Assembly (NCBI GenBank): GCA_963789535.1
Contig: CAWBKU010000005.1
Location: 372,001 to 436,000, forward strand
Source of the DNA: CAVXHQ01 sp963789535
GTDB lineage: Bacteria > Pseudomonadota > Alphaproteobacteria > Rhodobacterales > Rhodobacteraceae
DNA: 64,000 nucleotides
Direction of reading: 5' to 3'
The notes beneath the pieces were generated by a model, which was not told the DNA's origin, ran no database searches, and worked only from the letters and a program-made list of their open reading frames with translations. The position numbers and the translations under genes are program-made. Below are positions 8,739-17,544 of the stretch, piece by piece (the stretch's first letter is position 1; every line of letters starts with the position of its first letter).

Positions 8739-9812
8739 ATGAGCACCGAACGCACACGGACCGACGGCTCGACCGCCGCCCATGTCGCCGAGGCCGCGAC
8801 CTCGCACACGACGCGCACGGCCCAAGGGTCATCGGTCGAGACCGAGAACCGCCTCGGCAGCATCGGCAAGACGCTGGCCAAGAACGGCATCCTGATCGCC
8901 TTTGCGCTGTTCATGATCGGCTTTACCATTGCAAACCAGCGGTTCCTTGGCCTCGACAACGTCATGGGGGTGATCCGGTCGTCGGCGATCCTCGGCGTCA
9001 TCGCGCTCGGCGTCACCTTCGTGGTCATAAGCGGCAACCTCGACCTGTCGGTCGGCTCGATGATGTCGTTCTCGACGATCGTCATGCTGGATCTGCACGA
9101 CAGGATCGGCCCGGCGCTGGCCATCCCCGCGATGTTCGCGATGACGGTGGCGCTGGGGGCGGTCATCGGCATCCTCGTAGGCTACCTTCGTCTCAACTCG
9201 CTCATCGTAACACTCGGCATGCTCTCGGCGATCCACGGCCTGACGCTCACCTATTCGGGCGGCAAGAACATGGACATCGCCGACAAGCAGGGCACGTGGT
9301 TCCGAGTTTTCGGTCAGGACGACGTTCTGGGTGTGCCGGTGCCAGTCCTGATCTTCGGGCTGCTGGCGGTGATCCTTGCCGTGCTGCTGGCGCGCACCGC
9401 CTTTGGCAGGCGGGTTTATGCGGTCGGCGGCAACGGTGTCGCGGCGACGTTTTCGGGCATCCCGCGGGCGCGGGTCGTCTTCCTGTGCTACCTCATCTCG
9501 TCGTTCTGCGTGGCGATGGCCGGATTGCTTCAGGCGTCCCGGTCGCTCGGCAGCCAGAACACCGTGGGGCAGGGCCTCGAACTCGACGTGCTGGCCGCCG
9601 TGATCCTCGGCGGCGCGTCACTACTCGGCGGATCGGGGACGGTGTTCAAGACGGTCATCGGCGTCCTGATCCTGGGGTTCATCCAGAATGGCCTGCTGCT
9701 CGTCGGACTGCAATTCTATGTCCAGTACGTCGTGACATGGGTCATCATCATCCTCGCCGTCTGGCTCGACATCGCGGCCAAGCGCGGCCGCCTTCTGTCG
9801 CCGATCGCATGA
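8739..9812 (+). CDS. Sugar ABC transporter permease (RbsC-like), first
   Basis: 357 residues. After a hydrophilic head of about 45 residues there are eight to ten hydrophobic helices of the BPD_transp_2 class. The signature ISGNLDLSVGSMMSFS and the coupling region VLAAVILGGASLLGGSGTV are typical of RbsC/XylH/AraH permeases. It is followed after 10 bp by a second, related permease, so the channel is probably a heterodimer. The long Thr/Ala-rich N-terminus is unusual for the family; an internal start is possible but none has a better ribosome site. Confidence 0.9.
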   Translation: MSTERTRTDGSTAAHVAEAATSHTTRTAQGSSVETENRLGSIGKTLAKNGILIAFALFMIGFTIANQRFLGLDNVMGVIRSSAILGVIALGVTFVVISGNLDLSVGSMMSFSTIVMLDLHDRIGPALAIPAMFAMTVALGAVIGILVGYLRLNSLIVTLGMLSAIHGLTLTYSGGKNMDIADKQGTWFRVFGQDDVLGVPVPVLIFGLLAVILAVLLARTAFGRRVYAVGGNGVAATFSGIPRARVVFLCYLISSFCVAMAGLLQASRSLGSQNTVGQGLELDVLAAVILGGASLLGGSGTVFKTVIGVLILGFIQNGLLLVGLQFYVQYVVTWVIIILAVWLDIAAKRGRLLSPIA

Positions 9813-9822
9813 GGACGCGGGT

Positions 9823-10815
9823 ATGACCCTTTCGAAATTCATCCAGTCCGGCGCCATCTGGGCCTTCATCGTTCTCGAGCTGATCTTCTTCTCGGTGGTC
9901 GGCGACTATCTGTCGCTGTCGGACAAGGCATTCATGGACTGGGACAATATGCTGCTGCTGTTCAAGCAGTCGGCGCCCATCGGCATCATCGCGCTCGGCA
10001 TGACGATCGTCATGATCAACGGCAACATCGACCTGTCGGTCGGCGCCACCTTCGCACTCTGTGCCGTGGTGATGCTCGACAGCATGACATGGCCGATCTT
10101 TGCCGGTCTTGGCGACTGGGTGATCCCGGTAGCCTGGGGTTTGGCGCTTCTCACCGGGGCGCTCCTCGGCCTGATCAACGGCCTCATCGTGTGGAAGACC
10201 GGGGTGGATGCGTTCATCGTCACGCTCGGCTCGATGCTGGGGTTTCGGGGCCTCGTGTTCATGTACAACGGCGAGAACCCGACCTCGAACCTGAACTGGA
10301 CCCTCGTGGATTTCGCCGAGGCCGATGTTCTCGGGATCGAGACGCCGACGATCTTCCTGATCGTCTGCACCGTCCTGATCTGGCTTTTGATGACGCGCAC
10401 GGTGCATGGCCGCAATGCCTATGCGGTGGGCGACAACCGCGACGCGGCGGTGAACGCGGGTATCCGCGTCGGGCCGCACATGGTGCGCAATTTCGTCCTG
10501 ATCGGGTTCCTGACGGCGCTGTCGTCGGTGGTGTTCTATTCGGCCAGCGGGTCGGTGAACCCTAACGACGGAACGCTCTACGAACTCTGGGTCATCACCG
10601 CCGTGGTCATCGGCGGCACGAAACTGACCGGCGGAAGCGGGTCGGTGATCGGCACTTTCGGCGGCGTCATCGCCATCCAACTCTTGCGCAAGGGCCTTGG
10701 CCACATCGGGGCAGACACCGCGATGGTCAACCTCGTGATCGGCCTGATCCTGATCGCTGTCCTGTTCCTCGATCAGCAACTGAACCGCAAGGGCAGACAG
10801 GAGTTGCGCGTATGA
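9823..10815 (+). CDS. Sugar ABC transporter permease (RbsC-like), second
   Basis: 330 residues starting MTLSKFIQSG. It has the same fold and motifs as the preceding permease: MINGNIDLSVGATFAL and ITAVVIGGTKLTGGSGSV, with multiple hydrophobic helices. Its ATG lies 10 bp after the first permease and its stop overlaps the start of the ATPase gene (ATGA at 10812-10815), which points to translational coupling. Two distinct permease genes instead of a homodimer is a known variation of sugar ABC systems. Confidence 0.9.
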   Translation: MTLSKFIQSGAIWAFIVLELIFFSVVGDYLSLSDKAFMDWDNMLLLFKQSAPIGIIALGMTIVMINGNIDLSVGATFALCAVVMLDSMTWPIFAGLGDWVIPVAWGLALLTGALLGLINGLIVWKTGVDAFIVTLGSMLGFRGLVFMYNGENPTSNLNWTLVDFAEADVLGIETPTIFLIVCTVLIWLLMTRTVHGRNAYAVGDNRDAAVNAGIRVGPHMVRNFVLIGFLTALSSVVFYSASGSVNPNDGTLYELWVITAVVIGGTKLTGGSGSVIGTFGGVIAIQLLRKGLGHIGADTAMVNLVIGLILIAVLFLDQQLNRKGRQELRV

Positions 10816-12317
10816 CCACCCCCGCCCTGCGACTGGCCGGTATCGTCAAGACTTTTCCCGGCGTCCGTGCGCTCGACGGCGTCTCGTTCGAGGTGCTGCC
10901 CGGCGAGGTCCACGCCCTGCTTGGCGAGAACGGGGCTGGCAAATCGACGCTGATGAAGGTTCTCGGTGGCATCCACCAACCTGACGAGGGGCAGATATTC
11001 ATCGAAGAGGTGGCCTCGGTCATGGCCTCGCCGCTCGACGCCAAGGGCAAGGGCGTCGTGTTCATCCACCAGGAACTGAGCCTCGCCGACGAACTGTCCG
11101 TCGCCGAGAACGTCTATCTCGGCGAACTGCCGCACAAGAGTTTCGGGCGCGTCGACTGGTCGACGCTCTATGCGCGCACCGCCGAGATTCTCGAGCGGCT
11201 GAAGTGTGCCTTCTCGCCCCGCACGCTCGTCGGCGATCTGTCCATCGCCAACAAGCAGATGGTCGAGATTGCCCGTGCGCTGACGGTGGACGCCAAGGCG
11301 GTGATCTTCGACGAACCGACGGCTTCGCTTACCGACGCGGAAAAGGTGGTGCTGTTCGACGTGATCCGCGATCTCAAGGCGCGGGGCGCGGGTATCGTCT
11401 ACATCTCGCACCGGATGGACGAGATCTTCACCATCTCGGACCGGATCAGCGTCTTGCGTGACGGCGCCTATCGCGGCTCTCTCGTGACGGCCGAGACGGA
11501 CGAGGACGAGGTGACGCAACTGATGATCGGGCGCAGCCTCGATCTGACCCACGCCATCGTCGCGGCGCCATTGGGGGACGTGGCGCTCGAGGTGCGGGGG
11601 CTTTCTTGCGGATCGCTCTACCGGGATGTCAGTTTCGAGGTGCGGGCGGGCGAGGTCGTGGGGTTCTACGGACTCGTCGGCGCGGGCCGGACCGAGATCG
11701 CCGAGACGCTGTTCGGATTGCGCAGCCCGTCGGCGGGCGAAATCCGGCTGGCCGGCCAGCCCGTCACCATCGCCTCGCCCGGCGACGCGATCCGCCACGG
11801 CATCAGCCTCGTGCCCGAAGACCGCAAGGGACAGGGCCTCGTGCTGGGGATGAACTGCCGCGACAACATGACCCTGCCACAGGTCGGCGAGATGGGGGCG
11901 GGGCCATTCGTGTCGTCGGCGGCGGAACTGGCGATCTTCGAAAAGTACCGCGATGCGCTGGAGATCAAGACGCCGGGTTGGCGTCAGCAGGCGGGCAACC
12001 TGTCGGGCGGCAACCAGCAGAAGATCGTGATCGGTAAATGGCTGTCGATGTCGCCACGCGTCCTGATCGTCGACGAGCCGACGCGGGGCATCGACGTCGG
12101 CTCGAAATCCGAAATCCACAATCTGATCCGCGATCTGGCGCGTCAAGGCTATGCGATCATCGTCATCTCCTCCGAAATGCCGGAGGTGCTGCGAGTCTCG
12201 GATCGGGTGATCGCGATGTTCCACGGCGAGATCATCCGCACGTTCACCGCCGCCGAAGTGACCGAGGACAACCTCGTGCAGGCCATCTCGGGCATCCGCA
12301 CGGACGCGGCCGCCTGA
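10812..12317 (+). CDS. Sugar ABC transporter ATP-binding protein (RbsA-like, two domains)
   Basis: 501 residues with two nucleotide-binding domains in tandem. The first has an intact Walker A (GENGAGKST), Q-loop and Walker B (AVIFDEPTASLT). The second has the degenerate P-loop region GFYGLVGAGRTEI, the signature LSGGNQQKIVIGKWL and VLIVDEPTRGIDVG, the usual asymmetry of RbsA/MglA. It energises the two permeases encoded just upstream. Confidence 0.93.
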   Translation: MTTPALRLAGIVKTFPGVRALDGVSFEVLPGEVHALLGENGAGKSTLMKVLGGIHQPDEGQIFIEEVASVMASPLDAKGKGVVFIHQELSLADELSVAENVYLGELPHKSFGRVDWSTLYARTAEILERLKCAFSPRTLVGDLSIANKQMVEIARALTVDAKAVIFDEPTASLTDAEKVVLFDVIRDLKARGAGIVYISHRMDEIFTISDRISVLRDGAYRGSLVTAETDEDEVTQLMIGRSLDLTHAIVAAPLGDVALEVRGLSCGSLYRDVSFEVRAGEVVGFYGLVGAGRTEIAETLFGLRSPSAGEIRLAGQPVTIASPGDAIRHGISLVPEDRKGQGLVLGMNCRDNMTLPQVGEMGAGPFVSSAAELAIFEKYRDALEIKTPGWRQQAGNLSGGNQQKIVIGKWLSMSPRVLIVDEPTRGIDVGSKSEIHNLIRDLARQGYAIIVISSEMPEVLRVSDRVIAMFHGEIIRTFTAAEVTEDNLVQAISGIRTDAAA

Positions 12318-12364
12318 CGATTGGGCGACGCGGCGGCCCGACCCCCTCACCGAAAGGAAAACCG

Positions 12365-13066
12365 ATGAAGAAAGCGGCGCTTTTCGCAGGCGGATGGGAG
12401 GGGCACGACCCTTCCGCCTTTGCCGATTGGTGCGCAGACCTTCTGCGCGCCGAAGGTTTCGACGTGGCGGTGCACGACACGCTCGCGCCGCTGGCGACGC
12501 CCGAGGCGATGGCCGACGTCGACCTGATCGTGCCGATCTGGTCCTCTGCGCGGTCCGCGCACCGGCCCGAATTCGGCAACATGACTAAGGAGGAAGAGGA
12601 CGGCCTGTTGCAGCTCATCGCGCACGGCTGTGGCATCGGCGGCTGGCACGGGCACATGGGCGACGCCTTCCGCGACCGGCCCACCTATCATTTCCTGATC
12701 GGCGGCCAATTCGTCGCGCACCCGCCCGGCTGGCCCGACAATACGGTCCCGATCGACGACTATGTCGACTATGACGTCACGATCACCTCGCCCGACCATC
12801 CGATCGTCCGGGGCATCGAGAGCTTTCGCCTGCTGTCCGAGCAATACTATATGCTGGTCGATCCGTCGAACAAGGTGCTGGCGACGACGACATTTTCGGG
12901 CGCGCATCTCTACTGGATCGAGGGTGCGACCATCCCCGTCGTCTGGACCCGCACATGGGACCGGGGGCGGGTGTTCTATTGCTCGGTCGGGCATACGCTG
13001 GACGACCTGAAGGTGCCGCAGGTGACCGAGATCGTCCGCCGCGGCCTTCTGTGGGCAGCGCGATAA
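12365..13066 (+). CDS. ThuA-like domain protein
   Basis: 233 residues starting MKKAALFAGG, preceded by a GAAAGGAAA ribosome site. The protein fits the ThuA (trehalose-utilisation) family of class-I glutamine-amidotransferase-like folds: LFAGGWEGHD, GIGGWHGHMGDAF, and the C-terminal GRVFYCSVGHT. ThuA-type proteins accompany sugar oxidation and 3-keto sugar pathways. It follows the ABC ATPase after 47 bp on the same strand and is probably the last gene of that operon. Confidence 0.87.
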   Translation: MKKAALFAGGWEGHDPSAFADWCADLLRAEGFDVAVHDTLAPLATPEAMADVDLIVPIWSSARSAHRPEFGNMTKEEEDGLLQLIAHGCGIGGWHGHMGDAFRDRPTYHFLIGGQFVAHPPGWPDNTVPIDDYVDYDVTITSPDHPIVRGIESFRLLSEQYYMLVDPSNKVLATTTFSGAHLYWIEGATIPVVWTRTWDRGRVFYCSVGHTLDDLKVPQVTEIVRRGLLWAAR

Positions 13067-13149
13067 TTCCTGAGCGGCGCGGGCGGGATGATCTGATCCG
13101 GGCCGGCGCGCTGCCGAGGCGAGATCGGGACCGCAGGACGGCCGAGTCT

Positions 13150-13309
13150 TCACTCCGGATAGGCCGCAGCCATCTCGAGTTCGATTCGCGCGCCGGGCGT
13201 CGACAGCGCATTGATGCAGATGGCGGTGCTCGCCGGTGTCCAGTCCCCAAAATACTCCTTCAGGGTCTTCATGATCGTTTCGAAGTCGCGAGAGGTGGTT
13301 CCGGCAATC
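13150..13309 (-). pseudogene. RidA-family protein, C-terminal stub
   Basis: About 50 residues are readable, ending FGDWTPASTAICINALSTPG and then ARIELEMAAAYPE, which is the C-terminal signature of RidA/YjgF enamine deaminases (including the conserved Arg-Ile-Glu). The N-terminal part is gone: the inverted end of an IS3 element starts at 13310. It is a remnant of an operon that once read leftward from beyond the IS patch. Confidence 0.72.
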
Positions 13310-13375
13310 TGAACGGCCGGGATCGGTGGATTTTCCGCGCAACGGCAGCATGTTGCTGCGAGCGAGGAGAAGACC

Positions 13376-13687
13376 ATGGCAAGACGACCACGCCGGAACC
13401 ACAGCCCGGCATTCAAGGCGAAAGTGGCGGTGGCCGCGATCAAGGGCGAGAAGACGCTGATCGAACTGGCGCAGGATTTCGACCTCCATCCCGACCAGAT
13501 CAAGCAGTGGCGTGATCAGCTTCTTGAGGGCGCGACCGGAGTGTTCGGTGTTGGGCCGAAGGCCGAGCCGGAACCCGTGATCGACGTGAAGACCCTGCAT
13601 GCGAAGATCGGAGAGCTGACGCTGGAGAACGATTTTTTGTCCGGCGCGCTCGGAAAGGCGGGGCTGTTGCCGAGCGCAAAAAGATGA
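13376..13687 (+). CDS. IS3-family transposase OrfA
   Basis: 103 residues, MARRPRRNHS at the N-terminus, with a helix-turn-helix typical of IS3 OrfA (FKAKVAVAAIKGEKTLIELA, then HPDQIKQWRDQL) and a C-terminal heptad region (LHAKIGELTLENDFL). The end overlaps orfB at GCAAAAAGATGA, where an A-run can support the -1 frameshift that makes the OrfAB fusion in this family. OrfA is intact, but its orfB partner is broken. Confidence 0.85.
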   Translation: MARRPRRNHSPAFKAKVAVAAIKGEKTLIELAQDFDLHPDQIKQWRDQLLEGATGVFGVGPKAEPEPVIDVKTLHAKIGELTLENDFLSGALGKAGLLPSAKR

Positions 13688-14147
13688 TCGATCGCACAGC
13701 GAAGCTCAGTGTCGGTCGTCAGGCCAAGGTGCTGGGGATCAGCCGGGGTAGCGTCTACTACAAGCCGCGCCCGGTGTCGGACGCCGATCTGAAGCTGATG
13801 CACCGGATCGACAAACTGCACATGGAATTTCCCTTCGCGGGCAGCCGGATGTTAAAGGGCTTGTTGGTCCAGGAAGGGTTCAAGGTCGGGCGGCTGCACG
13901 TTGCCACGCTGATGAAGCGCATGGGCATCGAGGCACTGTATCGAAAGCCGAACACATCGAAACCGGCGCCGGGGCACAAGATCTACCCATATCTGCTCCG
14001 GAAGCTTCCCATCACCCGGCCCAACCAGGTCTGGGCGATGGACATCACCTACATTCCCCCTCTCGGCAGATTGCTGCGCAATCGCCTGCCGGGCAATGGA
14101 TGGCGCGCGGGTTCATCTATCTCGCCGCCGTTCTGGACTGGTTCACC
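13684..14147 (+). pseudogene. IS3-family transposase OrfB, 5' part, split by a 41-bp hairpin insertion
   Basis: Starts MIDRTAKLSVGRQAKVLGIS and continues through the IS3 OrfB N-terminal region to VWAMDITYIP, where the first catalytic Asp is. At 14058 a 41-bp hairpin sequence interrupts the frame; removing it joins IP to MARGFIYLAAVLDWFT, the expected continuation. The gene then ends at the junction with IS66 near 14147, so the last two catalytic acids are lost. Confidence 0.85.
14058..14098 (+). repeat. 41-bp hairpin element, copy A, inside IS3 orfB
   Basis: The sequence folds as CTCGGCAG-ATTGC-TGC-GCAAT-CGC-CTGCCGGG with a tail CAATG. A copy identical at 39 of 41 positions is at 43610-43650, inside an unrelated transposase gene (IS21 istA). 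Both copies are followed by GATGG, and deletion of exactly 41 bp restores the host frame in both cases. This is evidence of a small mobile or mobilisable palindromic sequence. Confidence 0.8.
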
Positions 14148-15154
14148 TTCCCCTCTATCGCCAGCAAGAAGTCTTTGCGCGCATGGGTGCCGACATCCCG
14201 GACAGCACGCTGGTCGACTGGTGCGGCCGCGCCATGAAGGTGCTGCAACCGTTGATCGAGAGGATCGAGGCGGATGTCATGGCCAGTGATCTGCTGCATG
14301 CCGATGATACGCCGATCCGGGTGCTGGATCGGTCGCTGCGCGACAAGGGGCTGGGCAAGGGCGTGAAGAAGGGCCGGATCTGGGCCTATGTCCGCGATCA
14401 GCGACCTTGGGCGGGCAGTGAGCCACCCGGCGCGGTCTATGCCTTCGCGCCGGATTGGAAAGAAAAGCATGTCCATCGCCATCTGGCCCAGACCCGCGGC
14501 ACTCTGCAGGCGGACGGATACAAGGGCTATGCCAAGCTGTATGACCCGGAGCCTGATGGAACGCCCCGCCTGCGGGAGGCCGCCTGCTGGGCGCATCTGC
14601 GGCGTGACTTCCATGATGAATGGAGCAAGACGAAATCCACGATTGCCCGCGAGGCGCTCGACCGCATCGGCGCGCTCTATGATATCGAGCGGGAGATCAA
14701 CGGCCGCGCCGCCGATATCCGCCTTGTCGCGCGCCAGAAGCACAGCGCCCCGAAGGTCGAGGCCTTCTTCGCATGGTCCGGGAGCCAACTCTTGCTGATC
14801 CCTGGCAAGGGCGATCTGGCCAAGGCCTTCCGTTACGGGCTCAGCCGCCGGGGCGCCTTCAGCCTCTTCCTCGACGACGGTCGGGTGGCGATCGACAATA
14901 ATCCGGCCGAACGTGCCCTGCGCCCGATCGGCGTCGGGCGCCGCAACTGGCTCTTCGCCGGTGCCGACACCGGAGCCGAAACGCTGGCCCGCGCCATGAC
15001 CGTCATCGAGACCGCCAAGATGAACGGCCTCGACCCTCAGGCTTATCTTGCCGACATCCTGACCCGCATCAACGATCACAAGATCAATCGGCTCGACGAT
15101 CTCCTGCCGTGGAATTGGACGCCACTGACCACGTCTTTATCTGAGGCCGCATGA
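14144..15154 (+). pseudogene. tnpC: IS66-family TnpC, N-terminally truncated
   Basis: Begins in mid-protein at HLPLYRQQEVFARMG and runs to the natural C-terminus. The DDE region is present: HADDTPIRVLDRS, LQADGYKGYAK, and VAIDNNPAERALRPIG, followed by the usual end NRLDDLLPWNW. The zinc-binding N-terminal third is missing and replaced by IS3 sequence in another frame, so no functional protein is expected. Confidence 0.85.
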
Positions 15155-15451
15155 TGGCAACCGTCACTCACGTCTGCACCATCGACTACCTCGCCAAGAT
15201 GCTGGACGAAGTCCCGAGCTTCTCGAAGCCATCGTCTACAACGACGATAGCCTCTGGCCTACGGGGCAATCATCAGCATCTATACCGGCCAGGACGAGAC
15301 CGTCACGGCTCTGACCGACGATGGCATCGACGAACTAAAAGACGTGCTCAGGGCTGCCCGCATCACCACCGAAACCTGGCACGCGTTCCTCAACGACTTT
15401 GTTGATGACAATAACCTCGTCGCCCGCATCAAGGCCCAAGCACCGCGGTAA
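15151..15451 (+). pseudogene. IS66-associated small accessory gene, frameshifted
   Basis: Starts MMATVTHVCTIDYLAKML directly at the end of tnpC (ATGA overlap). The frame changes near 15208 (to ELLEAIVYNDDS) and again near 15256 (to AYGAIISIYTGQDETVTALT), then continues through WHAFLNDFVDDNNLVARIKA to a TAA at 15449-15451. The combined product of about 100 residues is the small protein usually found after tnpC in several IS66 elements; its role is not known. Two frameshifts make it a pseudogene. Confidence 0.75.
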
Positions 15452-15466
15452 CAACCGGCCTGTTAC

Positions 15467-15545
15467 TCTCGATCTCCTGGGCCGGTCCGATCGAGGGAAA
15501 CGCCACGAGACCGAGCAGTGCCACTGCTGTTGCGAAGTGTCTCAT
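15467..15545 (-). pseudogene. Signal-peptide stub of a secreted protein cut by IS66
   Basis: From ATG 15545, with a GAAGG-type ribosome site just upstream, the frame encodes a clear signal peptide (MRHFATAVALLGLVAFPSIG, then PAQ) and is cut at the IS66 end after about 26 codons. It is the start of a periplasmic protein, plausibly a transport binding protein. It has the same orientation as the RidA stub at 13150, on the other side of the IS patch. Confidence 0.6.
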
Positions 15546-15964
15546 CCTTCGGTTCTCCCCAGCATGAGTAGTTTTCCGAAAATCGTGCAATCGATTGTCG
15601 GATATCAAGCCCGCCGGGACATCTCAGGATCTCCTACTGCCGCGCGGGGCACGACCTAACATGTGGGAGCGACGTCGTTTTCAGATCACACACCTTTGAT
15701 CGGGCGTCCAGGAGTCGCCCCCTCACACGCGCCCTCAATCGGCGCCTTTGCTAGACGATCCGATCTGGCAGGAACCTTGTGCCAGGACGGTCTGGGCAGG
15801 CCGATTGAATTGTACTCGATGGGGCGTGGTAGCCGGCGCTAGTTCGTAGAGGCCAAAAGGAGCTGGCGCGTCAGGCAAGCACCGTCGAAAGCGGATAGAC
15901 CGCCTCCGGCACAGGGCCATTCCCGTGCTGCGGCCTCCACCGCCAGCCACAGATCACTCGCCTG
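15546..15964. other. Intergenic region without a supportable gene
   Basis: About 420 bases between the secreted-protein stub and the promoter of the amide-type ABC operon. Reading frames on both strands are short, lack ribosome sites and have no recognisable domain. It presumably includes the former promoter of the interrupted gene. Confidence 0.5.
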
Positions 15965-16011
15965 TTGACATGTCGCGTCACTAGAGGTTAATAATTATGC
16001 AATCGTTTGCG
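15965..16011 (+). promoter_or_regulatory. Promoter with LacI-type operator, site 1
   Basis: A consensus -35 TTGACA at 15965-15970 is followed by an AT-rich -10 region (TTAATAA, from 15988) and by the palindrome GCAATCGTTTGC at 15999-16010, placed over the expected transcription start. The same palindrome type occurs at 24546 and 40953, and at 15999 and 24546 it sits 33-34 bases after the start of the -35. It precedes the binding-protein gene at 16184. Confidence 0.7.
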
Positions 16012-16183
16012 TAATGGGTCGGAGTCATGCGCTGACACTGCTCCGTTTTGGGCCACCGGTCAACGGGATACGTCGCCCCTCGGCCCGACGACGACGGAAC
16101 GAAAGCGGGAATGCCGCCGGCGTCGCTTCGAGGAGGAGGCGTGGCGGGAATTGGCGATGTTCGACAACATTTGGGAGAGAAAC

Positions 16184-17455
16184 ATGGGATTTCGGCATCT
16201 TCTGGCAGGGACGGCCTGTGCTGCCCTGGTTGGCACTTCGGCATTGGCCGAAATTCGCATCGGGGCATCCCTGCCCCTCACAGGCTCGTTCTCGATCGCG
16301 GGGATCAAGAACCAGCAGGGATATGAATTGTGCATCGACCTCATCAACGCCCGGGGGGGGATACTCGATCAGCAAGTCGAGCTGATCGTTTCGGACAACC
16401 GCTCTGACCCGGCGACGGCAATCAACCAGTATGAGCGTTTCATCAACGTCGATCAGGTCGACGCGGTGTTCGGCACATTCTCGTCCCGGCTGACGTTCCC
16501 GGTCGCCAACATCCTCGCGCGCAATGGATATGTCCATCCGGTGCCCGCCGGTGGGGCGCTGCGGATCTATACCCAGGGGCATCGAAACATCTTTTACTTT
16601 CAGCCGGACGCGGCCGAGTACATCGGGGAATCCCTGACGAGCATGATTGCCGACCTGATCGATGAGGACGCGCGGCCGAGAACTGCGGCTGTCGTGGCGG
16701 CGGATGATTTTTTTGCCAACGCCGTCGAGGCGGGATTTCTCGGAACGCAGGTGATCGACCCCGCCGACGGTTCGGTCGTCGAGGACATGGCGCCGGGATA
16801 CCTCGCCGAGGCGGGGATCGAGGTCGTGTTTTCGGAGAAGTGGCCGGAGGAGGGGTTCAACGACTGGCTTAACCTCGCCAACTCGATCAAGCGGTCGGAA
16901 GCCGACCTCATCATCGCCCTGTCGGCGTCCGCCGAAGAGGCCGTGCAACTGACCCGGGCCCTCCAGACCGTGCGCGCCGAGCCGATGATGGTCTATTACA
17001 GCCAGGGCACGCAGGCGGAATTCTACGAGGGGACGGGCGAGGCCTCCGAGGCGATCCTCATGCACACGTCTTGGCACCCATCGGCCCCCTACAACGGCGA
17101 ATTGAACGGCGAGCCGTTCAGCAACCAGGATTTTGTCGACGCCTATACCGAACAGTTCGGCGAAGCGCCCGACGAGGACAGCGCCATTCCCTTTGCCGTC
17201 TGCCAGGGCATCGAGCAGGCGATCCGCGGCGCGGGAACCACCGACAACGCCGCGATGGGCGAGTGGCTCTATGCCCGAACGCCGGATGACCCGGTTCGTA
17301 CGGTCTTGGGCCGGTTCTCGTGGGACGAGCGCGGCCTGCCGGTCGACAAGCCGTTCCTGATTGCCCAGTGGAACGGCGGCGAGCTTCAGTTCGTGTATCC
17401 GACCGACGAATTCGACGAGGTCTCGCCCCTCAACTATCCCAAGGACGGCTTCTGA
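16184..17455 (+). CDS. Branched-chain amino acid/amide-type ABC transporter substrate-binding protein
   Basis: 423 residues from ATG 16184 (ribosome site GGGAGAGA). The N-terminus is a signal peptide (GFRHLLAGTACAALVGTSAL, AEIRIG). The mature part is a Peripla_BP_6/LivK-type receptor: IGASLPLTGSFSIAGIKNQQ and INARGGILDQQVELIVSDN, then VDAVFGTFSSRLT. It heads a five-gene HAAT-type transporter operon followed by a molybdenum hydroxylase. Its ligand is unknown; the family takes amino acids, amides, urea and aromatic acids. Upstream promoter and operator suggest induction through a LacI regulator. Confidence 0.9.
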   Translation: MGFRHLLAGTACAALVGTSALAEIRIGASLPLTGSFSIAGIKNQQGYELCIDLINARGGILDQQVELIVSDNRSDPATAINQYERFINVDQVDAVFGTFSSRLTFPVANILARNGYVHPVPAGGALRIYTQGHRNIFYFQPDAAEYIGESLTSMIADLIDEDARPRTAAVVAADDFFANAVEAGFLGTQVIDPADGSVVEDMAPGYLAEAGIEVVFSEKWPEEGFNDWLNLANSIKRSEADLIIALSASAEEAVQLTRALQTVRAEPMMVYYSQGTQAEFYEGTGEASEAILMHTSWHPSAPYNGELNGEPFSNQDFVDAYTEQFGEAPDEDSAIPFAVCQGIEQAIRGAGTTDNAAMGEWLYARTPDDPVRTVLGRFSWDERGLPVDKPFLIAQWNGGELQFVYPTDEFDEVSPLNYPKDGF

Positions 17456-17544
17456 ACCTGCGACCAGGTGGGCCGGGATGACCCGCGCGCACCCTGTATC
17501 CTCGCCGCGTGCCGAATATCCGATGCCTGAATGAGGTTTTGCCA

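Larger units (their letters stand above)
13310..14147 (+). mobile_element. IS3-family element, left part, fused to IS66 remnant
   Basis: The left end starts TGAACGGCCGGGATC at 13310 and shares GGTGGATTTTCCGC with the IS3 end at 2341. It carries orfA and the first part of orfB, then breaks at 14143-14147 into IS66 sequence through a shared TCACC. The right part of the IS3, with its inverted end, is missing here. Confidence 0.78.
14143..15466 (+). mobile_element. IS66-family remnant, 3' part
   Basis: Starts at the junction with IS3 (TCACC, 14143-14147) and runs to the right inverted end at 15466, which read inward begins GTAACAGGCCGG. It contains most of tnpC and the broken downstream accessory gene. 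Sequence differs from the other IS66 elements of the window, so it is a different IS66 type. Confidence 0.8.
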
